DNA from: an uncultured Erysipelotrichaceae bacterium
Lineage (GTDB): Bacteria; Bacillota_I; Bacilli_A; Erysipelotrichales; Erysipelotrichaceae
Assembly (NCBI GenBank): GCA_934692455.1
Contig: CAKUTY010000077.1
Location: 1-6,499 of the forward strand
Direction of reading: 5' to 3'
DNA: 6,499 bases
Part shown: one piece after another, positions 1 to 6,086 of the stretch
Numbering within the stretch: position 1 is the stretch's first letter
How the letters are laid out: each line of letters starts with the position of its first letter
Program-made: the position numbers and the translations under genes
The notes under the pieces: model-generated
The model's database searches: none
Told to the model about the DNA's origin: nothing
Seen by the model: only the letters and a program-made list of their open reading frames with translations

Positions 1-892
1 TGAAAGCTAATGAGACTAACTCATTAGCACTAACATCTTTTTTAATAAGAGCTAATCTATCCTCAAAGTCTTTGTAGGCCATATCAATGATAGACAAAAA
101 GTACTTAACAAAAGGAAGTGGATCATCATTACCTTCATGCCAACCGTTTTGACTATCACTTAAGGCATCATAATATAAATCTTTTATCTTAGCTATCTTA
201 GCTTCCAAAGATATATATTTACCAACGTAATAACCACTTCTATATAAAAGAAGGGTTGTTAATAGTCGGCTCATCCTGCCATTGCCATCCCTAAAAGGAT
301 GAATACACAAAAAGTCATGCACAAATATAGGAATAAGAATTAATGGATCAACCTCACCATCTTCTATCGCTTTATTATAAGCATCACAAAGACTTTCTAT
401 AGCTGGCATAGTTTCATATGGTGCCAAAGGAGTAAAGATAGTATATTTGTTACCAAAGGCATCAATACCTTGAATAAGATTTTGAGTATTCTTAATTTTT
501 CCACCAAAGTCATTACCAACAACATTTTTATACATGATTCCATGCAACTGCAAAATATAGCTAGGAGTTAAAGGTATATAATCAAAACTTTCATGAATTG
601 TATTAAGAGCATCCCTATAACCAGATATTTCTTCTTCATCTCTATTCTTTGGCGTAGTCTTATCACTAACTAATTGTTTTAAACGCGTTTCAGTTGTACG
701 AATACCCTCAATAGCATTGCTGGCATCTACGCTTTGAATCTTAGCGATCTCAACTAATTTATTTAATTCCTCAGGTTCAGTAGATAAATACAGTTCCTGA
801 CGACCTTTAGCTTCATGAATACTAGTTAATAAATTAACTATGGAATTATCTAATTTTAATGTTTGTAACTTTTTGTAATCAAAATATCTCAT
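1..892 (-). CDS. Fic family protein (class II, auto-inhibited AMP-transferase), C-terminus outside window
   Basis: Reading leftward from the ATG at 892-890 gives 297 residues with no stop before the window edge. The Fic core motif is complete at residues 198-206 (HPFRDGNGR, catalytic His198, anion-binding GNGR), followed by MSRL. An inhibitory helix motif of the (S/T)xxxE(G/N) type is seen at residues 58-63 (SNAIEG), ahead of the Fic core, which places it in the class II, N-terminally inhibited group. Such proteins transfer AMP from ATP to a hydroxyl group of a target protein; the target cannot be read here. Family members of about 370 residues often end in a winged helix, which would lie beyond the edge. 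An in-frame upstream ATG at 913 is closed by a TGA after four codons, so 892 is the start. The ribosome site is weak. The gene has its own promoter with three repeats, suggesting autoregulation. The family call is near certain; the function is inferred. Confidence 0.95.
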   Translation of the reverse strand, partial: MRYFDYKKLQTLKLDNSIVNLLTSIHEAKGRQELYLSTEPEELNKLVEIAKIQSVDASNAIEGIRTTETRLKQLVSDKTTPKNRDEEEISGYRDALNTIHESFDYIPLTPSYILQLHGIMYKNVVGNDFGGKIKNTQNLIQGIDAFGNKYTIFTPLAPYETMPAIESLCDAYNKAIEDGEVDPLILIPIFVHDFLCIHPFRDGNGRMSRLLTTLLLYRSGYYVGKYISLEAKIAKIKDLYYDALSDSQNGWHEGNDDPLPFVKYFLSIIDMAYKDFEDRLALIKKDVSANELVSLAF

Positions 893-913
893 AAAGTCTC
901 ATCTTTCTCTCAT

Positions 914-942
914 ATTATATGTATTTTTACGAGATACTTCAA
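914..942 (-). promoter_or_regulatory. Sigma-A-type promoter of the Fic gene
   Basis: On the minus strand there is a perfect -10 box TATAAT (914-919) and a -35-like TTGAAG (937-942), separated by 17 bp. Transcription would begin near 907, leaving a short leader of about 15 bases before the Fic ATG at 892. One TCTCGTAAA repeat lies inside the spacer and another just upstream of the -35 box, so a protein bound there would block RNA polymerase. The promoter is read from the sequence; repression is inferred. Confidence 0.6.
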
Positions 943-987
943 ACATTTACGAGATTATTATCATATTATTTATTAATTTTTACGAGA
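926..987 (-). repeat. Three direct copies of TCTCGTAAA over the Fic promoter (putative operator)
   Basis: The plus-strand sequence TTTACGAGA occurs exactly at 926-934, 946-954 and 979-987, all in the same orientation. Start-to-start spacings are 20 and 33 bp, close to two and three helical turns, so the sites face roughly the same side of the DNA. The first copy sits between the -35 and -10 boxes of the Fic promoter, the second directly upstream of the -35 box, the third further upstream. Three exact 9-mers in about 60 bp are unlikely by chance. The binding protein is unknown; a winged helix in the unseen Fic C-terminus is one candidate. Confidence 0.6.
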
Positions 988-1087
988 AAAAGTAGAAAAA
1001 CACAAGGAAAATTATTATCAAAGCATATAGCTTGTGTAGTTTTACATGCTATGAGCATAAATAATTCTTCTTATAAAAAAATAGCCG

Positions 1088-2251
1088 TTACTCAGAAGCT
1101 TCCTCATCAATACCCTTTTCCTCAAGTTTCTCATCTACATATTCTTTTATTACATAATAGATTACCGCAACAACCGGAACACCAAGTAACATGCCAAAGA
1201 AACCAAAGTAAGCACCACCAACTAGAATCGCAAACATAATCCATAAAGAACTAAGTCCAACCGAATCACCAAGTATAGCTGGTCCTATGATATTACCATC
1301 TACCTGTTGAAGAATGATAATCATGATAATAAAGATTAAACAATCTAGTGGTTCTACAATCAACAATAATAGAGCACATGGTACAGCACCAATAAAAGGT
1401 CCAAAGAAAGGAATAATATTGGTGATACCAACAATAACTGATATTAATGCTGCATATTCTTTGTTGATAAACAACATTGAAATAAAGCATAGGATACCAA
1501 TAATAAGTGAATCTAAAACTTTACCAGAAAAGAACTTGGTAAACTTATCTAGGGCTAAGTACATAATATTACGTCCCTTTTTATATTGTTCAGCATTAAA
1601 GAAAGCTAAGCCCATTCTTTTCATATTAATCGCAATCTTTTGTTTATCAATAAGAATATATAAACAAACAATAAAACCAATTACGAAGTTGCCAACACTA
1701 CTAATAGCAGTAATTGTTGAAGTCAAGATATTAGGTACAAAGTCCTTAGCCGCATTCCATAAGGCAGTAACTGCTTGATTTGAATACTCATAGATCTTAA
1801 TTACTACATCATTAGACAAGTGAACATTCTTTTGTAGTCTTTTTATCCAATCACTAGAATTACTTGTAAAGTTGGTTACTAGTGTTGATAATGAAGAAAT
1901 ACTATTTAATAGCTTTGGCATCAAAAGATATACTACAAGAATCATCACAACAACTAAGAATAATACTGAAACAAGAGCTCCTATAAATCTTCTTGTCTTA
2001 AATGGCCATTTTTCAGGCAAATGAGTTTCAATATACTTTGCCAAATTATTAGTTATTATCGCAAACAAGATACCCCAAATAAATGGAGACAACACTTTAA
2101 ACAAGTTTGCGAAAAAACTTCTTACATCAGGTAACTTAAACAAAAGAACAACAAACAAAGCAATCAAAATACCTGATGTTGTTAAGATTCTAATAGACTT
2201 TTTTTCATCTGCATCATTTATAAATTTATTCATAAAAATATTATAAAACAT
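1088..2251 (-). CDS. AI-2E (PerM/UPF0118) family transporter
   Basis: This is a 387-residue polytopic membrane protein of usual length for the family. Hydrophobic segments lie at about residues 22-39, 54-72, 88-111, 182-201, 247-263, 266-298, 302-315 and 334-366, with a large polar region at about 112-181 between the third and fourth, as is typical. Family signatures are visible in the C-terminal half: GPFIGAVP (284-291), QQVDGNIIGPAILG (315-328), VGLSSLW (331-337) and GMLLGVPVVAV (353-363). The C-terminus is acidic. Members have been linked to autoinducer-2 export (TqsA) or to Na+/H+ antiport in different bacteria; which substrate applies here cannot be told. The start is uncertain: M1 (2251) and M7 (2233) are both possible and neither has a clear ribosome site. 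No convincing terminator follows it. It lies upstream of and on the same strand as the Fic gene, which has a separate promoter. Confidence 0.9.
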   Translation of the reverse strand: MFYNIFMNKFINDADEKKSIRILTTSGILIALFVVLLFKLPDVRSFFANLFKVLSPFIWGILFAIITNNLAKYIETHLPEKWPFKTRRFIGALVSVLFLVVVMILVVYLLMPKLLNSISSLSTLVTNFTSNSSDWIKRLQKNVHLSNDVVIKIYEYSNQAVTALWNAAKDFVPNILTSTITAISSVGNFVIGFIVCLYILIDKQKIAINMKRMGLAFFNAEQYKKGRNIMYLALDKFTKFFSGKVLDSLIIGILCFISMLFINKEYAALISVIVGITNIIPFFGPFIGAVPCALLLLIVEPLDCLIFIIMIIILQQVDGNIIGPAILGDSVGLSSLWIMFAILVGGAYFGFFGMLLGVPVVAVIYYVIKEYVDEKLEEKGIDEEASE

Positions 2252-2284
2252 TTATCAAGTATATTATGTTAACAAGATGTAAAA

Positions 2285-2356
2285 TTTCACTGTAATCTAT
2301 AGTTTCACTGTCGGAGTGAAACCTCGTATTTTGATGAAACTAGTTTTTTATGAAAC
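2285..2356. repeat. Cluster of TTTCA/TGAAA half-sites with an 8-bp inverted repeat (putative operator)
   Basis: TTTCACTGT occurs at 2285-2293 and again at 2303-2311 (18 bp apart). The second copy forms an inverted repeat, GTTTCACT (2302-2309) and AGTGAAAC (2315-2322), around the 5-base loop GTCGG. Two more TGAAAC copies follow at 2335-2340 and 2351-2356, each preceded by A. This gives five related half-sites in 72 bp. The cluster lies between the divergent AI-2E gene (start 2251) and the ATPase operon (-10 box at 2493), so it could control either. No T-tract follows the hairpin on either strand, so it is not a terminator. It may instead be left over from a lost gene. Confidence 0.5.
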
Positions 2357-2492
2357 ATTCATATATTAAGAAAGAATAACTTTGTTTACTAATATTTAAC
2401 AATTATCACAAAGTAAATGGCGTTATAAGTCATTATCTAGTAATATTTTGCAGAATTTTCGCAAATAGAAGCTATTTTTATACAATTATAGG

Positions 2493-2515
2493 TATAATAT
2501 ATGTGTACATGGAGG
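2493..2515 (+). promoter_or_regulatory. -10 box and ribosome binding site of the ATPase-RloB operon
   Basis: A perfect TATAAT lies at 2493-2498 and a strong ribosome site GGAGG at 2511-2515, nine bases before the ATG at 2525. The -35 region is poor; it overlaps a short inverted repeat AAATAG/CTATTT (2463-2468 and 2472-2477), which suggests that an activator or another factor may help. Transcription from this -10 box would begin at about 2505. That excludes the upstream in-frame ATG at 2501 as the start codon. Confidence 0.6.
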
Positions 2516-2524
2516 AAGTGTTAT

Positions 2525-3835
2525 ATGTTATTGGAGTTTAAATTTAAGAATTATAAATCATTTGTTGAAGAAACAACTTTTTCAATGATGCCAGCACCAA
2601 AACAAACTGGACTTGATTATAGTGTATTAAAAGAGAAAGTTGGTACTAAGAATCATAAAGCGTTATGTTCAGCTGTAATTTATGGCCCTAATGCAGCGGG
2701 AAAGACTAATATAATTGCTGCAATGGAAACTTTAAAAGCTATCGTCTCAAGAGGAAACATTTTAAATTCAGATTCAATATTTTCTCCCAACGCAGCATCT
2801 ACGGTACTTGAATTAATACCTAATAGTAGTGTTGAGAATGTTCCTACTAAGTTTTCTATTTCTTTTATAGAAAATAATTTTCTAATAAAATATGATTTAA
2901 CAATTGATTTGGGTTCTTTTTTAGAAGTTGACTACAAACGCAAGATCCTTGAGGAATCATTAACAATAAATGAAAAAAATGTTTACAAAAGAAATGAAGT
3001 TGAATTGGAAATAAGTTTACCTTCTTGCATAAAATCATTTTTAAATAAGGGGATCAAAAATATTAGTTCAACAACAGAGGAAATCGCTAGAAACAGTTTA
3101 TCTGAAACTGAATTATTTTTAACTAATGGATTTAAAACTATCTTTGCTCAAGATTTAGTTTCTTTGATTTTAAATTGGTTCGCAAATAAATTTATCGTTA
3201 TATATCGTTCGGATACATTAAGAATAATGAATAATTTTGCCAAGCCAACAGAAAATTCAGTATATACAGAAAAAACCTTAAATGAAGCAGCGATTGCGTT
3301 TGGTATTAATTCTAACGGATTAAAATATGTTTACAACAATGAAAATAAAGAACCGTTATTATGTTCTGTTTTTGATGATAAAAATATTAATTTACCTGCT
3401 GAATTATATGAGTCATATGGAACACTACGTTTTATTAGTGAGTTCCCTCTTGTAATCAAAGCATTATTAAATGGTTGTACCTTAGTAATGGATGAATTTG
3501 ATGCTTCTATTCATCCTATGGCATTAATGAACGTAATATCTATTTTTCACAACGACAACATTAATAAAAATAATGCACAGTTAATATTCAATACTCATAA
3601 TCCGATTTTCCTTGACTCTTCCTTATTTAGAAGAGATGAAATTAAATTTGTAGAAAGAGATGAAAAAACCAATTTTAGTCATCACTATTCATTGTCGGAT
3701 TTTAAAACAGCTGATGGCATTCGTAAAGGTGAAGATTATATGAGTAAGTATTTTCTTAGTAGATATGGAGCGATCAAAGATGTGGATTTTTCACCTATAT
3801 TAGAAAAACTAATCAATAAGGGAAACGGTAAATAA
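2525..3835 (+). CDS. RloA/AbiLi-type AAA family ATPase (COG1106, OLD-like)
   Basis: This is a 436-residue cytoplasmic ABC-type ATPase. Visible motifs, counted from the chosen start: N-terminal strand and loop LEFKFKNYKSF (3-13), Walker A GPNAAGKT (54-61), a long variable middle region (about 80-290), signature ESYGT (296-300), Walker B plus catalytic Glu TLVMDEFD (319-326), ASIHP after it (327-331), and the switch His in NTHNP (356-360). The C-terminal motif RYGAI (413-417) is typical of this group. It would work as an ATP-driven sensor or loader for the partner encoded one base downstream. The ATG at 2525 is preferred because GGAGG precedes it by nine bases; an in-frame ATG at 2501 lies too close to the TATAAT box. 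Pairs of this ATPase with RloB are known beside type I restriction loci and as the AbiL abortive-infection system (from memory). The ATPase call is firm; the defence role is inferred. Confidence 0.9.
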   Translation: MLLEFKFKNYKSFVEETTFSMMPAPKQTGLDYSVLKEKVGTKNHKALCSAVIYGPNAAGKTNIIAAMETLKAIVSRGNILNSDSIFSPNAASTVLELIPNSSVENVPTKFSISFIENNFLIKYDLTIDLGSFLEVDYKRKILEESLTINEKNVYKRNEVELEISLPSCIKSFLNKGIKNISSTTEEIARNSLSETELFLTNGFKTIFAQDLVSLILNWFANKFIVIYRSDTLRIMNNFAKPTENSVYTEKTLNEAAIAFGINSNGLKYVYNNENKEPLLCSVFDDKNINLPAELYESYGTLRFISEFPLVIKALLNGCTLVMDEFDASIHPMALMNVISIFHNDNINKNNAQLIFNTHNPIFLDSSLFRRDEIKFVERDEKTNFSHHYSLSDFKTADGIRKGEDYMSKYFLSRYGAIKDVDFSPILEKLINKGNGK

Positions 3836-3836
3836 T

Positions 3837-4484
3837 ATGTTAGAAAATAAGAAATATGTACTTACGGTAGAAGGGGAAACAGAAAAAATATACTTTCAGT
3901 GGCTTAGAGATAAAATCAATGAATGTGAAGAAAGAAAATACAATGTTTCTTTCACAATCAAAGTACAACAAAGTCCAAGAGACTTTTATAAAGGAACAAA
4001 CTCTAAAATCGTCCCAAAAGCAATACATGTATGCGATATAGAAAGCTTAGATAAAGTTCATGTTGATAAATTCAAAAAGATATTAGATGAAATGAAAGAA
4101 GCTAAGAAAGAGAAGAATATAAAATATTCTCTTGCCTACAGTAACTATTCTTTTGAATTGTGGATTGTGCTTCATAAAAAAGCTTGTAACAAGAGACTTA
4201 ATCATAGAAAAGATTATCTTGCGCCTATCAATGATTGTTTTAATGAAAAATTCGAAGATCTTGATCACTATAAACGTGAAAAAGATTTTATGAGATGTCT
4301 TTCTAAATTAACTCTAGATGATGTTAAAAAAGCTATCGAAAGAGCCGAAAAAATCAATAGCCAAAATATTCTAAATGGTTATAATGAAGAAAACTATAAG
4401 GGTTATAAGTACTTTAAAGAAAATCCATCTTTATCGATTCATGAACAAGTAAAAACTATATTAATAGAATGTGGTGTGTTCTAA
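3837..4484 (+). CDS. rloB: RloB-family protein, TOPRIM-like putative nuclease
   Basis: This 215-residue protein matches the RloB family (PF13707) by its motifs. Near the N-terminus is VEGETEKIYF (11-20), the Glu-containing strand and loop expected of TOPRIM enzymes. DIE (67-69) stands where most TOPRIM proteins have DxD, and SNYSFELWIVLH (102-113) matches the hallmark SNPCFELWLLLH-type motif of RloB. The C-terminal half is highly charged and helical. The start lies one base after the ATPase stop, with AAGGG at 3818-3822, so translation is coupled and the two proteins very likely form one complex. In the analogous PARIS pair, an ATPase holds a TOPRIM effector that cuts host tRNA once a phage trigger is sensed. 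Whether RloB acts the same way is not established. Asp-to-Glu in the second metal motif is conservative and does not itself argue for loss of activity. Confidence 0.85.
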   Translation: MLENKKYVLTVEGETEKIYFQWLRDKINECEERKYNVSFTIKVQQSPRDFYKGTNSKIVPKAIHVCDIESLDKVHVDKFKKILDEMKEAKKEKNIKYSLAYSNYSFELWIVLHKKACNKRLNHRKDYLAPINDCFNEKFEDLDHYKREKDFMRCLSKLTLDDVKKAIERAEKINSQNILNGYNEENYKGYKYFKENPSLSIHEQVKTILIECGVF

Positions 4485-4508
4485 GTTAGTGATGTTATAG
4501 ATATGGTT

Positions 4509-4545
4509 GGCCAGTATTAAAGTATACTTAATACTGGCCTTATTA
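4509..4545 (+). terminator. Intrinsic terminator of the ATPase-RloB operon
   Basis: A perfect 12-bp stem (4509-4520 with 4528-4539, starting GGCCAGTATTAA) encloses the 7-base loop AGTATAC and is followed by TTATT. It starts 25 bases after the RloB stop. The stem is symmetric and lies between convergent operons, so it may also slow transcription from the right, but there is no T-tract on the minus-strand side. From here to 4617 nothing else convincing is seen. Confidence 0.8.
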
Positions 4546-4617
4546 ATATATAAAACATTAAGTCAAAATCAAACGTAGATAATAATCAAAACAACGCTTA
4601 ATAAAAAGCAAAGAGAA

Positions 4618-4825
4618 CTATCTTTTAATCTCATCAATTAGTTCTTCTACTAAGCATTCATCTGATCTACAATGTATATCAGCTATACCCCCTACTCATC
4701 ATAAGATATAGATCTGATTTATAGAAAATATCTAATGCTTTATCTAAGCTTACACCACGCTTATCAGCAAACTTTTCTACTATACGAGCATATTTCATCT
4801 GTAAAAGAATTGGATTAGCATTCAT
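4618..4825 (-). pseudogene. Broken DUF3791-type small gene (single-base frameshift)
   Basis: From the ATG at 4825 the frame runs 48 codons (MNANPILLQMKYARIVEKF...) and then hits TGA at 4681-4679. The homology carries on in the next frame: ADIHCRSDECLVEELIDEIKR, ending at TAG (4620-4618). Removing one base from the run of five Cs at 4688-4692 (GGGGG on the coding strand) restores one 68-residue protein with LYLMMSRGIADIHCRSDE across the junction. This fits small proteins in gut Firmicutes, annotated as DUF3791 as far as I recall, of the pattern NPxLLQxKY...SLDxALDxFYxSxLY...SDxHCxSDxYLxEEL. It overlaps the DUF3990 gene by 11 bases, so it was the last gene of the operon. The break may be a true mutation, a sequencing error in a homopolymer, or slippage. 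Its function is unknown; a partner or antitoxin role for the neighbouring DUF3990 protein is inferred. Confidence 0.75.
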
Positions 4826-5186
4826 AAGGTTTTATATAAGATAAGGCTTTATCGCTACGGAATACATAATGAATATTAGGTTTAATAGCATCAAGTCTAT
4901 TGATTGTTTCTTCTTCATCAATAAAACCATTAATATGTAGTTCTATGGTGTTGAAGATTTTATCATCAACAACAGGTCCGATAACCAAATCATAGTCAGT
5001 ATTGTCATTGTTGTTTCTACACTCTAAGACAAATTCCAACCATTCTTTGGAATGCTTAGGAAACTTTAATACACTTAAATCGATACAAGCATTTTCATCA
5101 AAGATATAAGACTGACTATTTGAATCACCTGTCATATATAGTCCTTTGCCTAAATCACCTTTCATAATGGTTTTATATAAAATCAT
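4815..5186 (-). CDS. DUF3990 protein, predicted ADP-ribosyltransferase-like, short N-terminal variant
   Basis: This 123-residue protein resembles DUF3990 (PF13151), which belongs to the ADP-ribosyltransferase-like fold group as far as I recall. Recognisable blocks are LGKGLYMT (12-19, family GxGFYxT), EWLEFVLECR (48-57), YDLVIGPVVDDKIFNTIE (65-82) and KPNIHYVFRSDKAL (102-114). Usual members are about 150-175 residues, start with LYHGS and have a QAxxWA helix after the GxGFYxT block. Here the start is MILYKTIMKG, so the family His is missing, and about 30 residues appear to be absent in two places without a frame break. It is therefore either a decayed, probably inactive toxin or a distinct short subfamily. 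The start overlaps the upstream DUF3791 stop as ATGA, and the end overlaps the following gene by 11 bases, so the operon is translationally coupled. The family call is fairly sure; a toxin role is inferred. Confidence 0.75.
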   Translation of the reverse strand: MILYKTIMKGDLGKGLYMTGDSNSQSYIFDENACIDLSVLKFPKHSKEWLEFVLECRNNNDNTDYDLVIGPVVDDKIFNTIELHINGFIDEEETINRLDAIKPNIHYVFRSDKALSYIKPYEC

Positions 5187-5419
5187 AATAAGCTATTCTC
5201 TTTCATTACCTCAATAACATCATCAACAATATAATTCTTATCTTGGGTATGGAGCACATCATAACAAGGAATAATATAGTTGTTTAGAATATTAGTTTCT
5301 TCTGTCAACATTTTGCAAACATCTTGACCACTAATATTTAACTTGATTGCGATATTTTCTATGCAAAAAATCGCAAATTCTAGTTCCTTACTTCCATACC
5401 AATCTTTCTTATTTTCCAT
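5183..5419 (-). CDS. DUF3791 family small protein (putative antitoxin/partner of DUF3990)
   Basis: This 78-residue soluble protein fits the DUF3791 pattern: ELEFAIFCIENIA (12-24), ISGQDVCKMLTE (29-40) and CYDVLHTQDKNYIVDDVIEVMKE (52-74). No membrane segment or signal peptide is seen. It sits between the DUF6088 gene, which it overlaps by 11 bases (5409-5419), and the DUF3990 gene, which begins inside its stop codon (ATGA). An AAGGAA ribosome site precedes its ATG. DUF3791 genes often accompany DUF3990 in gut Firmicutes, from my knowledge of such genomes, and small size with tight coupling to an enzyme-like gene suits an antitoxin or adaptor. No biochemical role is known to me. Unlike the downstream paralogue-type gene, this one is intact. 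Confidence 0.75.
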   Translation of the reverse strand: MENKKDWYGSKELEFAIFCIENIAIKLNISGQDVCKMLTEETNILNNYIIPCYDVLHTQDKNYIVDDVIEVMKENSLL

Positions 5420-6086
5420 ACACTTTTCCTTTAGAATATTTTACTTCAACAATATTTTCTAGTTGTGTAACAGTATCTTTATCATAATAATTATTCGCAA
5501 GGACAAACAGTTTAGAATAATCTAATCCAAGTTGATTAATATAATCTCTAATTAGCCTATAAGGATCTTCTATATCTATTGGTGCATCATTAATCTGTTC
5601 TAAAATATCAAGTACCATTAAATACCGTTTATTCTCTTTATTAATTACGGTTTTTGGAGAGTGAACTACAACATCTAACTCCTTGTCAGCATCAAAATGA
5701 TTATCCGCTTTATTAGTTACAAGCACTCTTTTATTTGGCATTTGTGTAGTTAAGCCTAACTTATTCAAAAGATTTAAGCCTCCCTCATAACCGTTATCAT
5801 CATAAAGATATTTATCTTTGATTAATTGTTCCTTATCAATACCAACATCTCCAAATGGTGTAGACACACTACGATAATATATCCCTTTTTTATAAAATCT
5901 TAATTCAGGAATTGCATTGGCATCCATAATTCTTTTAAGTGCAACAGATACTGCGGCAGTCGCTTTCTCTAATGTTAAATCATATTCTTTAGTTACACAA
6001 TTTATCAAATAGCTTATGTATATTGGTTTTCTTATTTCTTTTTCTAAAATTAAGTCTTGTATAAAACTTATATATATTTTATTCAT
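5409..6086 (-). CDS. DUF6088 / AbiEi-like winged-helix antitoxin-regulator
   Basis: This 225-residue protein heads the four-gene operon. The N-terminal 75 residues look like a winged helix (helices, then a hairpin ending in YKKGIYYR, 65-72). The middle block has EGGLNLLNKLGLTTQMPN (101-118), which is typical of DUF6088 and related to the AbiEi antitoxin family (compare GLTTQVPN-type motifs). The C-terminal part (about 150-225) is less conserved and probably helical. AbiEi proteins are DNA-binding antitoxins that repress their own operon; a similar role here would control the DUF3791-DUF3990-DUF3791 genes. No AbiEii nucleotidyltransferase gene follows, so the usual partner is replaced by the DUF3990 module. 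AAGG precedes the ATG at 6086 by eight bases, and the stop (TAA, 5411-5409) lies inside the next gene. The family call is good; its role in this operon is inferred. Confidence 0.75.
   Translation of the reverse strand: MNKIYISFIQDLILEKEIRKPIYISYLINCVTKEYDLTLEKATAAVSVALKRIMDANAIPELRFYKKGIYYRSVSTPFGDVGIDKEQLIKDKYLYDDNGYEGGLNLLNKLGLTTQMPNKRVLVTNKADNHFDADKELDVVVHSPKTVINKENKRYLMVLDILEQINDAPIDIEDPYRLIRDYINQLGLDYSKLFVLANNYYDKDTVTQLENIVEVKYSKGKVYGK

Noticed and set aside
1046..1058. Palindrome ATGCT-ATG-AGCAT after the AI-2E gene as a terminator
   Set aside because: Only a 5-bp stem, AT-rich flanks and no T-tract following it on the minus strand.
919..1239. 106-codon open frame on the plus strand
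   Set aside because: It overlaps the Fic promoter repeats and the 3' end of the AI-2E gene on the other strand, has no ribosome site and resembles no family.
1314..1778. 154-codon open frame on the plus strand
   Set aside because: It is an antisense shadow of the well-supported AI-2E transporter gene.
2302..2322. GTTTCACT/AGTGAAAC hairpin as an intrinsic terminator
   Set aside because: No T-run follows on either strand and no gene ends there; it fits an operator better.
2285..2356. CRISPR array
   Set aside because: The repeats are only 6-9 bases, occur in both orientations and have no regular spacers; no cas genes are present.
2379..2417. Inverted ACTTTG/CAAAGT and TTTACT/AGTAAA pairs in the intergenic region
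   Set aside because: Short arms in very AT-rich DNA with a 24-base gap; not distinguishable from chance.
4618..4825. Use of TGA as Trp to read through the stop in the last DUF3791-type gene
   Set aside because: Reading TGA as Trp gives only a few unrelated residues before another stop; the homology lies in the other frame. The ATGA junction at 5183-5186 also uses TGA as a stop.
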